Positions 16,417 through 25,142 of a DNA stretch of 49,194 nt are shown here, piece by piece. The notes under the pieces are model-generated. The model searched no databases, was not told the origin of the DNA, and saw only the letters and a program-made list of their open reading frames with translations. The position numbers were made by a program, and so were the translations under genes. This DNA comes from an uncultured Verrucomicrobiota bacterium (GTDB lineage: Bacteria; Verrucomicrobiota; Verrucomicrobiia; Verrucomicrobiales; Verrucomicrobiaceae). How positions within the stretch are numbered: position 1 is the stretch's first letter; the number at the start of each line of letters is the position of its first letter. The DNA is taken from NCBI GenBank assembly GCA_903848465.1, contig CAINGK010000178.1:1-49194 (forward strand), given 5' to 3'.

Positions 16417-17388
16417 CTACCGCACGATGACGCGCGTTCCTGGCCGGATGAGTTGCGGTAGGCGGATGGCATCCCAGTTGGCAAAGCGGACGCAGCCCGC
16501 GCTGCGGGTGCGGCCAATGGTGCGCGGCATGGCGGTGCCGTGGAGGCCTATGCCTGACTTGCTCAGGCCGCACCAAATGACGCCGATGGGGCTGTTCGGC
16601 CCGGGCGGAATCTGAAAGGCCTCTTCCCCGCGCACACCTTCTTCGAGGAACTGCTTGTCATAGCGGAAGGTGGGCGTGGTCATCATGGACATCACTTTCC
16701 AGGTACCGACGGGGATGAATTGCGGCTTGCCGGGGGTGATGGGAAACGCGGCGAGCATCATCTCCTTGTCGCTGTAGATCGCGGCCATGCGCTCCGTGGT
16801 GTCCACCACAATGGTATGACTGCTGAGCATGGCGTCGGTCTTGAAGCTCTGCATGGGTTTGATGTCCTCGATACGAAAGGATTTCACGTTGGGCACCACG
16901 AGGATATCGCCGGGCTTGAGCGTGGCCATATTCATCTTGGGATTGATGACGGCGAGGAAGGACTCATCCGTATGAAAGCGTTCGGCAATGAGTTCCAGCA
17001 GACTGCGATACGCCATGAAGGGATAGACCGAGGCCTTCTCGTAGTCTTCAGGCAAGTCGGCTGTGACATACCGAGTCAGGATGGGCTGAATCTTGAACGC
17101 GGCGAAGACAATGGGCACCTCGGCCTCCGCCGCTGCTTGGATGCGGGTCCAATTGTACAAATCCTTTTGGCCGTGTGCGAAGTTGTAGTTCACCACCGCC
17201 TTGTAGGTGAACTCGCCGATGGCTCCATCCAGCTTGCCGGGACCGAAGAGGTTTTTGTCGAGGAAGATCTGGATGCGCAGGATGGTATCGCGATCTTTGG
17301 GCACGGAAGGATCGTCCTTGGCAGGACCTAGATCCTGGGCCAGGGCCGCAACCGTGAACATGCAGAGCAGAAGAAGGTGTTTCAGCAT
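16417..17388 (-). CDS. LysM-type L,D-transpeptidase (YkuD domain)
   Basis: 323 residues with a signal peptide (MLKHLLLLCMFTVAALA). A peptidoglycan-binding-like segment (RIQIFLDKNLFGPGKLDGAIG) is followed by a LysM-like one (ERFHTDESFLAVINPKMNMA). A C-terminal YkuD catalytic domain has HGTAMP and SAGCVRFANWD, giving the catalytic His and Cys. It should cross-link peptidoglycan at meso-DAP or attach proteins to it in the periplasm. It precedes the M81 gene on the same strand. The assignment of the YkuD domain is secure; the cell-wall substrate is inferred from the family. Confidence 0.9.
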   Translation of the reverse strand: MLKHLLLLCMFTVAALAQDLGPAKDDPSVPKDRDTILRIQIFLDKNLFGPGKLDGAIGEFTYKAVVNYNFAHGQKDLYNWTRIQAAAEAEVPIVFAAFKIQPILTRYVTADLPEDYEKASVYPFMAYRSLLELIAERFHTDESFLAVINPKMNMATLKPGDILVVPNVKSFRIEDIKPMQSFKTDAMLSSHTIVVDTTERMAAIYSDKEMMLAAFPITPGKPQFIPVGTWKVMSMMTTPTFRYDKQFLEEGVRGEEAFQIPPGPNSPIGVIWCGLSKSGIGLHGTAMPRTIGRTRSAGCVRFANWDAIRLPQLIRPGTRVIVR

Positions 17389-17477
17389 CGGCTCCTATGC
17401 TAATTCGCCTTCGGCAATGAGCAAGGAAGTGCGAGTCCTTGCCTGATTCCCATCTGGCGCTTAGCTTTTGGGCACTC

Positions 17478-18320
17478 ATGCCCATCACCGTCACCGATAC
17501 CCGCACCCCGGAACAGCTCCGCCAGCATTACGAAGTGGAGCGCGAACTCGCCGACCGGCTGCGCCACGCGACTAAGGAACAGCGCCGCACGCTGTACTCG
17601 GAGGTCTATGATGAACTTTTCAAACGCGTGCCCGAACATCCACAGCACACGAACAAGTCCTCCCCCGAACGGCTGGCCGCCGATGTGGCGGAGAAGATGG
17701 AGATACTGACGCCCTTTTTAACCCCGAAAACGGTCTTCCTCGAAGTCGGGCCGGGAGATTGCGAGCTGGCCAAAACAGTCGCGACCAAAGTGGCCCAGGT
17801 GTTGGCGGTGGATGTGTCCGATGAGATCACCCGCAAGCGCGCACTGCCCGAAAACCTGCGTCTGGTGCTGTCTGACGGCAGCACGATTCCGGTGGAGCCG
17901 AACAGTGTGAACGTGGCCTACAGCAACCAATTGATGGAGCACCTGCACCCGGAAGATGCCGTGGAGCAGTTGCAGCATTTGTATGCCGCGCTCGCACCTG
18001 GTGGGGTCTATATCTGCATCACCCCCAGCCGGCTGACCGGGCCGCATGACATCAGTTGCGTCTATGACCGTGAGGCCAAGGGCTTCCACCTCAAGGAATA
18101 CACGGTGGGCGATCTAGCAGCGCTCTTTCGGCAGGTCGGTTTCACCAAGACGCGCATCATCTTTGGCGGACGTGGCAAATTCATGCTGCTGCCTACGTGG
18201 CCGGCAGTGATCTGTGAGAGTCTGGTGGATCTGCTGCCCTACGGCCTGCGCAAAGCGATCTCGCTGAAGCCGCCGTTTCGGTGGCTGTTTGGGGTGCGGC
18301 TGGCAGGGTTCAAAGGCTAG
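17478..18320 (+). CDS. class I SAM-dependent methyltransferase
   Basis: 280 residues from MPITVTDTRTPEQLRQHYEV; a longer frame 13 codons upstream is possible. Motif I is VFLEVGPGDCELAK, strand 2 ends in AVDVSDE, and the active-site region reads SNQLMEHLHPEDA. The N-terminal ~80 residues are helical and resemble those in surface-polysaccharide and O-antigen associated methyltransferases. It ends LAGFKG, five bases before the convergent protease gene. The substrate is unknown. Confidence 0.85.
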   Translation: MPITVTDTRTPEQLRQHYEVERELADRLRHATKEQRRTLYSEVYDELFKRVPEHPQHTNKSSPERLAADVAEKMEILTPFLTPKTVFLEVGPGDCELAKTVATKVAQVLAVDVSDEITRKRALPENLRLVLSDGSTIPVEPNSVNVAYSNQLMEHLHPEDAVEQLQHLYAALAPGGVYICITPSRLTGPHDISCVYDREAKGFHLKEYTVGDLAALFRQVGFTKTRIIFGGRGKFMLLPTWPAVICESLVDLLPYGLRKAISLKPPFRWLFGVRLAGFKG

Positions 18321-18325
18321 CCGGG

Positions 18326-20554
18326 TTAGTACTCGCGCAATGACTGCATCCAGCGGTCCAACTGCTGCATGAGTTCCGGGGGGCCATCGGCTGGAAAGTT
18401 GTCGATTAACCAGCTCACGTCTTCGCGAGCACCGGCTTTTTCACCGAGACGCTGACGCATTTGCGCACGGGTGAGGCGTTCGGCGGCGGACTGGGGATCA
18501 ATGGCGAGGACGAGGTTTAAATAGGGGAGCGATTCGCGCAGCGAGCGGCTATCATCAAACACGCTGCTCATCAGATTGCGCAGCATGCGCAGCAGGATGG
18601 CCTGCTTGGTCGTGGGAGAGAGGGCACCTTCCGGAAAATGACCGTCATCGGTGAGATCGAGCGCCGCCTGCTTCACCGTGACCAGTTTCCCGTGCTCAAA
18701 GACATCCACGAGCTGGAGTTCGCCTTCAGGACCATCGCGGTAACCGACCATGAATTTGCCTGGGAGCGGCACGCCAAACACGCCCTGCACGCCGAGGGCG
18801 GAGGCAAGCTCGACATACAGTACGCTCAGCGTGATGGGAAGTCCCTCGCGGTCATCAATGACTTCGTTGAGGTAGCTGTTGGAGCGACTGCTGTAGTCGC
18901 CACGGCTGCCATGAAAGCCGTTCTCTTCGAAGAAATAGCGGTTGAGGCGCTTCACGGCAGAAATCGTCCCTTGCTTGATTTCGGGATCATCCTTGAGATC
19001 CAGTACCATGGCCTTGAAACTGTTCAGGTAGGTTGAAACGTCGATCTCAGGATTGTCGTGACGGGCCAGCAGGAGCCCACAACGCAGTAGATTGATCTCC
19101 GGCTCGGGCTTGGCGAGTTCCGCGAGGATTTCCTTGGTCATCGCCCGACGGTGCAGCTCGCGTTCGAGTTCGCGCAGCTTCGCCGCTTCTTCTTCGAGCT
19201 TGCGACGCTGCTCTACGAGCACACGCCTAGCAGCAGCGGGGTTTTCCAGCAGGCCGTCCAGAGTTTTGTCGGCGGTGGCTGCGGCGGCGATGTATTCCTC
19301 TACTTTCGAGCGGAACTGGGAGGCGACTTCGGGCTGTAGCGGCTTTTCAGCGAGATCGGTGCCGATGCGGAAATTGCGAAACTGGGCCACCGTGGTCCTG
19401 AATTTGCACAGACCGGCGGAGCCGTCGCGCAGGCCAGTGTCGTCACTTTCGATGACCTGCTTGCCATTCACAAAGCAGACCAGGCGCTCCGGCTCGACAC
19501 GAACGCGCAGTGTGTTCCATTCACCGGCTTTGTAGGCATCGCTGGGGACATCGGCGAGGATGGTCCAGGAATAGACATCGGGACCGTTGAAGCGGGTGAG
19601 GCGCAGCTTGCCGCCCGAGGCATAGAAGCCGTAGTGCTTGTCCGCGCCATCCGAGCAGAAGGTGAGGCCGGCGGCACCGGATTCATCATCAAGGCGTACC
19701 GTGACGGCGATTTCGAAACTGGCTTCAGGCACCTTTTGCGTGGCAAGGCAAAGCGCCCGCCCACCAAAACCTGCGCCGGGAAATTCGGAGCGGATGACAC
19801 CGGCATGCTGCGTCCACTGCGCGCCCAGATAGGTCTGCCACTGTTTTGGATTGAGCGCACCAATGGTCAGCCAGCGCGACATGGGCACGGGATTGGGTTT
19901 TTCGATGAGCGTTTTGAGTTCGTTCACCGGCATGGCAAAGCCGAGGTTGTCGGTCTTGAGCGACTTCAGCGTCAGCAGGCCCAGTACGTTCCCCTGCATG
20001 TCGAGCAAGGGGCCGCCGCTGTTGCCTTTCTCGATGGGCACGGCGACCTGCAGCATCTCCAGGCCATCGACATCGCGGGTGGCAGAGAGCACCCCCTGCA
20101 CGATGCTAAAAGCCAGACCTTCCGGCGCGCCCATCGCGACGATGGGGTCGCCTTGGCGGACTTTGCTGGAATCTCCCAGCGGCAGAGGCTTGAGGCCCTT
20201 GGCGTCAATCTTGATCAAAGCGAGATCATGATGGCTGTCGCTGGCCTGGACGACGGTGACATCGTGAGTTTTGCCGTCGTGCATTTCCACTTGGAGGCGA
20301 CGCGCTTCGCCGATGACGTGTAGATTCGTAGCGATCAGGCCGTCCGCGCTCACGATGAAGCCGGAGCCGATGCCGTCGGTGCCTTCGCGGCCGATCTGGG
20401 TGATTTTGACCAGCGAGGGGCGGATCGTCGCGGCCAGTTCGGCAGCGGTGTGGGCTGCGGGGGCAGATGGCTTGGGCGCAGCCTTCGTTTTCGAAGCCGC
20501 GTCTGCCTGACCTATCAGCAGGCTAGTGAGGAGCAGGAAGGATACCGGACGCAT
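18326..20554 (-). CDS. trypsin-like serine protease / LamG-like / SirB1 transglutaminase-like fusion
   Basis: 742 residues, exported (MRPVSFLLLTSLLIGQADA). Residues ~40-215 form a trypsin-2/DegP-like protease with a complete triad: H79 (TNLHVIG), D110 (HHDLALIKI) and S179 (GNSGGP). A middle part (about 230-400) has a concanavalin-like fold signature of the DUF1080/LamG type (VRLDDESGAAGLTF, GEWNTLRVRVEPERLVCFVNG). A coiled-coil-like, charged stretch follows. The last ~250 residues match SirB1 / transglutaminase-like 2 (YFFEENGFHGSRGDY, GLPITLSVLYVELASALG, LPGKFMVGYR). The order protease, lectin-like, SirB1 is unusual. No PDZ domain was seen. Confidence 0.85.
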   Translation of the reverse strand: MRPVSFLLLTSLLIGQADAASKTKAAPKPSAPAAHTAAELAATIRPSLVKITQIGREGTDGIGSGFIVSADGLIATNLHVIGEARRLQVEMHDGKTHDVTVVQASDSHHDLALIKIDAKGLKPLPLGDSSKVRQGDPIVAMGAPEGLAFSIVQGVLSATRDVDGLEMLQVAVPIEKGNSGGPLLDMQGNVLGLLTLKSLKTDNLGFAMPVNELKTLIEKPNPVPMSRWLTIGALNPKQWQTYLGAQWTQHAGVIRSEFPGAGFGGRALCLATQKVPEASFEIAVTVRLDDESGAAGLTFCSDGADKHYGFYASGGKLRLTRFNGPDVYSWTILADVPSDAYKAGEWNTLRVRVEPERLVCFVNGKQVIESDDTGLRDGSAGLCKFRTTVAQFRNFRIGTDLAEKPLQPEVASQFRSKVEEYIAAAATADKTLDGLLENPAAARRVLVEQRRKLEEEAAKLRELERELHRRAMTKEILAELAKPEPEINLLRCGLLLARHDNPEIDVSTYLNSFKAMVLDLKDDPEIKQGTISAVKRLNRYFFEENGFHGSRGDYSSRSNSYLNEVIDDREGLPITLSVLYVELASALGVQGVFGVPLPGKFMVGYRDGPEGELQLVDVFEHGKLVTVKQAALDLTDDGHFPEGALSPTTKQAILLRMLRNLMSSVFDDSRSLRESLPYLNLVLAIDPQSAAERLTRAQMRQRLGEKAGAREDVSWLIDNFPADGPPELMQQLDRWMQSLREY

Positions 20555-20600
20555 GGCGGATGATAATGCAGGAAACGCGCCATACGAGCCATTCCATGCA

Positions 20601-21002
20601 TCAGAGATCAGCCCCGCTCATCGCCACATGGATGCCGGGAATCTCCAGAAAATGGTGATCATGGGTCAGAACGGTGGCCCCCAGGCGCATGGCGCAGCAG
20701 GCAATGACGATGTCCGTCAGCGGCAGGGTCTTGCCGCTGCGGTCGAGTTTCCAGGCAAGGTCTTCTGCCTGAAGCCAGAGCTTGTTGTCCGTCTGAACGT
20801 TGATCATCACATCCCAGAAGCCGTGGAAGGCCTCCCGCACCTTGGGGATGCGAATGCCGCGCCCGACCTCGGCACGAATGACGCCGCAGATCGCGAGGTC
20901 ACGATCTACGGCGAGATAGGTGAGCAGCGGCAGCGGATTCTTTCCCTGCCGTGTCATGCCAATGTAGAAGCTGCTATCGACGAGAACGGGGCTTTTTTGC
21001 AT
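20601..21002 (-). CDS. vapC: VapC-type PIN-domain toxin
   Basis: 133 residues. PIN-domain acidic residues are in place: VDSSFYIG (D9), VIRAEVGRG (E), LTDIVIACCA (D) and LTHDHHFLEI (D). VapC toxins are Mg-dependent RNases that cut tRNA or rRNA sites. The start lies 29 bases inside the upstream antitoxin gene, typical of coupled toxin-antitoxin pairs. The target RNA is unknown. Confidence 0.9.
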   Translation of the reverse strand: MQKSPVLVDSSFYIGMTRQGKNPLPLLTYLAVDRDLAICGVIRAEVGRGIRIPKVREAFHGFWDVMINVQTDNKLWLQAEDLAWKLDRSGKTLPLTDIVIACCAMRLGATVLTHDHHFLEIPGIHVAMSGADL

Positions 21003-21267
21003 AGGTCACGGGTTTGGGTTCAGGAAGCTTGGGACCGGCTCCAGGAGTCTCGGCAGCACGCAGTTCAATGACGTTGTAGCGGTCATCAAAGGCGGTGAGG
21101 ATTTCTTTTTCAGTCAAACCGAGGTTGGTCTCTGCCAAACGTTTCAAGGTGGCCCGCCGGTCCACTTCCCGCAGAGCGAAGTCCACGGCCTTGGTTTTGC
21201 TGGAAATGTCGTGGGCTTTCATCACCCTCTCCAACAAGTCATCGTCGATGTGCATGGTTAATTTCAT
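20974..21267 (-). CDS. vapB: VapB-type antitoxin
   Basis: 97 residues. The start MKLTMHIDDDLLERVMKAH and KTKAVDFALREV form a ribbon-helix-helix style N-terminus (DUF2191-like) that binds DNA as a dimer. The C-terminal half, rich in Pro and Lys, should wrap and inhibit VapC. It overlaps vapC by 29 bases. A palindrome covers its own start and promoter, fitting autoregulation. Confidence 0.85.
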   Translation of the reverse strand: MKLTMHIDDDLLERVMKAHDISSKTKAVDFALREVDRRATLKRLAETNLGLTEKEILTAFDDRYNVIELRAAETPGAGPKLPEPKPVTYAKKPRSRR

Positions 21268-21302
21268 GCCATCAATTGTATGGCATCAACACCAGCTTTC
21301 AA
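21266..21302 (-). promoter_or_regulatory. vapBC promoter/operator, predicted leaderless transcript
   Basis: On the minus strand TTGAAA (21297-21302) and TACAAT (21275-21280) are separated by 16 bases, a good sigma-70-type promoter. ATGCCAT (21266-21272) and ATGGCAT (21280-21286) are perfect inverted arms around the -10 box and include the A and T of the vapB start codon. Only 7 bases separate the -10 box from the ATG, so transcription should begin at or beside the start codon. The palindrome is the expected VapB(C) operator. Sequence shows the sites; use is inferred. Confidence 0.7.
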
Positions 21303-21377
21303 GCACTTATTTGACTTTCTTTTACCATACTCCGTCTTCCCGTTTGCGGTTTACCCGCTCCGATTCAAAGAATCACC

Positions 21378-24119
21378 ATGCGCCCGACCACGCTTCTCAC
21401 CTTCTTCACTCTCATCACCGCTCTTCACGCGGAAGAATTCCCGAAACCCTTCAATACCGAGAAAGGCGACCCGATGCCTGCGGAAGAGGTGGCGCGCACG
21501 ATGGAGCTGCCCAAAGGCTTCAAGTGCGTGGTGTTTGCGGCCGAGCCGGATGTGCAGCAGCCGATTGCGATGAGCTGGGACACCAAAGGCCGACTCTGGG
21601 TGGCGGAAAACTACACGTATGCGGAAAACCCCATGCGCTGGGACACCAAGCTGCGGGACCGCATCATCATCCTGGAAGACAAGGACGGCGACGGCAAGCA
21701 CGACGGGCGCAAGGTGTTCTGGGAGGGCGGCAGCTACCTGACCAGCGTGGAGACCGGCTACGGCGGCGTCTGGGTGCTGCACAACGGCACGCTGAGCTTC
21801 ATCGCCGATGAAAACGGCGACGACGTGCCGGATGGCGAGCCCGAGGTGCTGCTGGACGGCTTCAATGTGAAGACCATCGGCCACAACATCGTCAACGGTC
21901 TGCGCTGGGGACCGGATGGCTGGCTGTATGGCCGCCACGGCATCACTGACACCTCCAGCGTGGGCGCACCGGGCACACCTGCGGACAAGCGCATCAAGAT
22001 GAACTGCGCCATCTGGCGCTACCACCCGACGCTGAAGATCCTGGAGACCGTGTCCCACGGCGGTACGAACTCCTGGGGCCATGATTGGAATGCAAATGGC
22101 GACCTGTTCATGATCAACACCGTCATCGGCCACCTGTGGCATGTGATTCCCGGTGCGTACTACCGCCGCATGTTCGGCACGCATTTGAACCCGCATGTGT
22201 ATGAAATCATCGAGCAGACGGCGGACCACTTCCACTGGGACACCGGCTCAGAAAAATGGGACAGCATCCGCAAGGGCGTCAGCAACAAGACCGCTGAACT
22301 CGGTGGCGGTCACGCGCATGTGGGCATGCTCATTTATCAGGGTGGCCTCTGGCCCAAGGAATACCACGGGGCCGTCCTCACCTGCAACCTGCACGGCAAC
22401 CGCATCAACATGGACACACTGGAGCGCCAGGGCTGCGGCTACGTGGGTAAGCACGCGCCGGATTTCATGCAGGCCAAGGACAAATGGTTTCGCGGCATCG
22501 ACCTCCTCACCTGCCCGGATGGGAACGTCGTCGTCTCCGACTGGAGCGACAGCGGGGAGTGCCATGACAATGATGGCGTGCATCGCACCAGCGGGCGCAT
22601 TTACAAGATTGTGTATGGGGAGTCGAAGAAGGGGGAACGCTCTGCCAGCAACAACTGGTGGGCACGCATGGATCTGCAGCAGCAGTTTGAAAAAGGCACC
22701 GGGCCTGCACCGCGTCCGCTGCGTGGACTGGCAGATGCCAGCAGCAAAGACGGACTCGTCCGCCTGCAAACCGCATCAGACATGCAGCGCCTTCCCCTCG
22801 AAGAACGCTGGCCCATCGCCACCACGCTGGCCAAGCACGAAGAAGACGCGAACGACCGCCAGCAGCCACTCGTGATTTGGTATGGCATCGAGCCTGCCGT
22901 GGCGGCGGACCCGCTGAAGGGCGTGGAATTGATCAAGGAGGCGAAACTGCCGACCGTGCGCCGCTTGGTGTCCCGTCGGATCGCGGAGATGATCGAAGCG
23001 AAGCCAGAGGCGGTGGACGCGCTGGTGGCGCTGATGACGGAGCACAAGGAAGTGCGTGATGATGTGCTCGCGGGTATTGCCGCAGGCTTGGATGGATTTA
23101 GCTCTGCGAAGAAGCCGAAGGGCTGGGATGAGTTTGCGCGCGGCGTCGCACCAGAACCGGCTAAAGCCGGGACTACAATACAAAACCTTTCCGTGGTCTT
23201 CGGCAGTGGGCGTGCCTCGGATGATTTGATCGTGATCGTAAAGAACACCGATGGCGACGCCAATGCGCGGTTGAATGCTTTCAAGAGCCTCACGCGTAGC
23301 GCGAAGCCGGAGCTGCTGCCGGTCATTCGTGGGCTGATCAATGACAAGGTCCTGGGCACGGTCTCGCGCAGTGCTTTGGCAGCGTATGATGATCCAAACA
23401 TTCCGAAGGCGATGCTCAACCCATGGCCCGGCCGCAGTGAGGAGCAGCAGGCCGCGACGGTGGCGACGCTGACCTCGCGCCCAAGCTATGCGAAGGCGTT
23501 GCTGGAAGCGGTGAAGGCGAAGAAGGTGCCAGCAACGGCTATCTCCCCGTTCCAGGCGCGACAGATCCGCAGCCTGGGCGATGAATCACTCAATTCCCTG
23601 CTCACCGAAGCCTGGGGCGAGATTCGCGACACACCGGAGGCGAAGAAGGCGGAGTTTGCGAAGTGGGAAGGCCTGCTGAAGCCGGAGGTGGTGGCGAAGG
23701 CTGATCCTGCCAAGGGCCGCATGATTTTCATGGCGGCGTGCAGTGCCTGCCACAAACTCTACGGCCAAGGCGGTGCCATCGGCCCTGAGCTGACCGGCAG
23801 CGACCGCCACAACCTGAAGTACCTCCTCGAAAACATCCTGGACCCCAGCGCTGTGGTGCCAGCGGATTTCCGCGTGAGCGTGCTCAATCTCAAAGACGGC
23901 CGCACCATCACCGGCGTCATCCCCGAGCAGACCGAGCGCACCCTGACCGTGCAGACTCCCGCCGAGCGGCTGACGATTGAACGCACGCAGATCGTGAAGC
24001 AGGCGCAACTCCCTATGTCGCTGATGCCGGAAGGACTGCTGACAGCGCTGGGAGATGAGAATGTGAAAAATCTGATCGCGTACCTGATGTCCAATGGACA
24101 GGTGGAGCTTCCTAAATGA
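21378..24119 (+). CDS. PVC-type heme-binding CxxCH protein, propeller plus HEAT-like
   Basis: 913 residues with a signal peptide (MRPTTLLTFFTLITALHA). The N-terminal half is a beta-propeller of the PVC-type 'membrane-bound dehydrogenase' family (PIAMSWDTKGRLWVAENYTY, DGDGKHDGRKVFWEGG, ILEDKDGDG). A helical middle precedes a C-terminal c-type heme site, C788-SAC-H792 (FMAACSACHK), and the family tail ILDPSAVVPADFRV. It is probably periplasmic and redox-linked, substrate unknown. Residues near 593-602 (APEPAKAGTT) are encoded by a dispersed hairpin repeat. Its stop codon lies inside another repeat before menA. Confidence 0.9.
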   Translation: MRPTTLLTFFTLITALHAEEFPKPFNTEKGDPMPAEEVARTMELPKGFKCVVFAAEPDVQQPIAMSWDTKGRLWVAENYTYAENPMRWDTKLRDRIIILEDKDGDGKHDGRKVFWEGGSYLTSVETGYGGVWVLHNGTLSFIADENGDDVPDGEPEVLLDGFNVKTIGHNIVNGLRWGPDGWLYGRHGITDTSSVGAPGTPADKRIKMNCAIWRYHPTLKILETVSHGGTNSWGHDWNANGDLFMINTVIGHLWHVIPGAYYRRMFGTHLNPHVYEIIEQTADHFHWDTGSEKWDSIRKGVSNKTAELGGGHAHVGMLIYQGGLWPKEYHGAVLTCNLHGNRINMDTLERQGCGYVGKHAPDFMQAKDKWFRGIDLLTCPDGNVVVSDWSDSGECHDNDGVHRTSGRIYKIVYGESKKGERSASNNWWARMDLQQQFEKGTGPAPRPLRGLADASSKDGLVRLQTASDMQRLPLEERWPIATTLAKHEEDANDRQQPLVIWYGIEPAVAADPLKGVELIKEAKLPTVRRLVSRRIAEMIEAKPEAVDALVALMTEHKEVRDDVLAGIAAGLDGFSSAKKPKGWDEFARGVAPEPAKAGTTIQNLSVVFGSGRASDDLIVIVKNTDGDANARLNAFKSLTRSAKPELLPVIRGLINDKVLGTVSRSALAAYDDPNIPKAMLNPWPGRSEEQQAATVATLTSRPSYAKALLEAVKAKKVPATAISPFQARQIRSLGDESLNSLLTEAWGEIRDTPEAKKAEFAKWEGLLKPEVVAKADPAKGRMIFMAACSACHKLYGQGGAIGPELTGSDRHNLKYLLENILDPSAVVPADFRVSVLNLKDGRTITGVIPEQTERTLTVQTPAERLTIERTQIVKQAQLPMSLMPEGLLTALGDENVKNLIAYLMSNGQVELPK
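23155..23178 (+). repeat. dispersed hairpin repeat embedded in a coding frame
   Basis: CCGGC, loop TAAA, GCCGG, followed by GACTACAA. The unit is read in-frame inside the PVC CxxCH gene as EPAKAGTTI. It looks like a short intergenic-type repeat of this group of bacteria that has become part of a protein. Neighbouring codons look normal. Confidence 0.5.
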
Positions 24120-24194
24120 CGAATGCCGAATTTCCGAATGACGAAGTGATTGCGACAGCCAGGCCATTCTGCATTCGTCATTCGACATTTTCCC
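24115..24194. repeat. aatgacgaatg repeats filling the gap before menA
   Basis: AATGACGAATG (24115-24125) overlaps the stop codon of the PVC CxxCH gene. CGAATGACGAAG follows, then the inverted copy CATTCGTCATTCGA (24172-24185), ten bases before the menA ATG. The same 14-mer in opposite orientation is at 25098-25111 on the other side of menA. GACGAATGC/GCATTCGTC (24118-24126 / 24171-24179) can pair. No gene is present in this gap. Confidence 0.65.
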
Positions 24195-25091
24195 ATGACC
24201 TCGTTCTTCGACTGGATTTCCGCTGCACGTCCGAAAACCCTCGGGGCGGCCATCGCGCCTGTCGTGGTAGGTTGTGCGCTGGGGGCGAAGATTTCGGGGC
24301 ACTTTGACTGGTGGCTGGCTTTCTGTACGCTGGGAGGTTGCGGGGCGCTGCAGATCGCCACGAACTTTTTCAATGACGCGCTGGATTCGATCAAGGGCGC
24401 GGACACGCAGGCACGCATCGGCCCACGGCGCATCACGGCAAGCGGTGCGGCATCGGCCAAGACGGTGAAGATTGCCGCGTGGTTGATGCTCGGTGTGGCG
24501 ACGCTGCTGGGGGTGCCGTTGTTTGAGGCGCGGGGGTTGCCCATTCTTTTCATCGGCATTCCATCGCTGTACTTTTGCTTTGGCTACACCGGCGGACCGG
24601 TGCCGCTGGCGTATCGCGGACTGGGGGAACTGTTTGTGATTTTGTTCTTCGGCTTCGTGGCAGTCACGGGCACGGCCTTTGTGCAAACGGGCGAGTGGTA
24701 CGAGGCGGCGCTAGTGGCAGGCTTTCAAATCGGCTGCCTGAGCACGGTCTTGATCGCCATCAACAATCTGCGCGATGTCGCGGAGGACGGGCAGACCGGC
24801 AAGAAGACATTAGCAGTGCGCCTAGGAGTGGGGTTTGCGCGGGCGGAGATCGTTGGGCTCATCGTCGCAGCACACGCGGCGGGAATTTACTGGTTTCAGC
24901 AGGGTTGGCCGCGCGCCTTCACGCTGCCGCTCATCACGCTGCCCATCGGGCTTTTTGTATGCTGGCGGGTGATCGCCGAACCGCAGAGCAGGGGGCACAA
25001 CCGGCTACTGGCCATGAGCGGGGTACAGTTGCTGCTATTTTCCGCGCTGATGTGCTGGGGGATTATGAAGGGCGCGGACGTGATGCGCTGA
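24195..25091 (+). CDS. menA: 1,4-dihydroxy-2-naphthoate polyprenyltransferase MenA
   Basis: 298 residues, UbiA superfamily, with about eight membrane spans. The two Asp-rich sites are NFFNDALDSIKGAD and NNLRDVAEDGQTGKKTLAVRLG, the latter a strong MenA signature. It attaches the polyprenyl tail to DHNA to give demethylmenaquinone in the inner membrane. I use the Met of MTSFFDWISAARPKTL; an upstream frame reads only repeat sequence. menC and menE follow on the same strand. Confidence 0.92.
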   Translation: MTSFFDWISAARPKTLGAAIAPVVVGCALGAKISGHFDWWLAFCTLGGCGALQIATNFFNDALDSIKGADTQARIGPRRITASGAASAKTVKIAAWLMLGVATLLGVPLFEARGLPILFIGIPSLYFCFGYTGGPVPLAYRGLGELFVILFFGFVAVTGTAFVQTGEWYEAALVAGFQIGCLSTVLIAINNLRDVAEDGQTGKKTLAVRLGVGFARAEIVGLIVAAHAAGIYWFQQGWPRAFTLPLITLPIGLFVCWRVIAEPQSRGHNRLLAMSGVQLLLFSALMCWGIMKGADVMR

Positions 25092-25097
25092 AAAAAG

Positions 25098-25125
25098 TCG
25101 AATGACGAATGTGGAATGACGAATG
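25098..25125. repeat. aatgacgaatg repeats between menA and menC
   Basis: TCGAATGACGAATG (25098-25111) and a second GGAATGACGAATG (25113-25125) fill the short gap between menA and menC. The first is an exact inverted copy of the motif at 24172-24185. Several of its ATGs are in or near the menC frame, which makes the menC start uncertain. Confidence 0.6.
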
Positions 25126-25142
25126 AAGGTCGTCTTCTCGAA

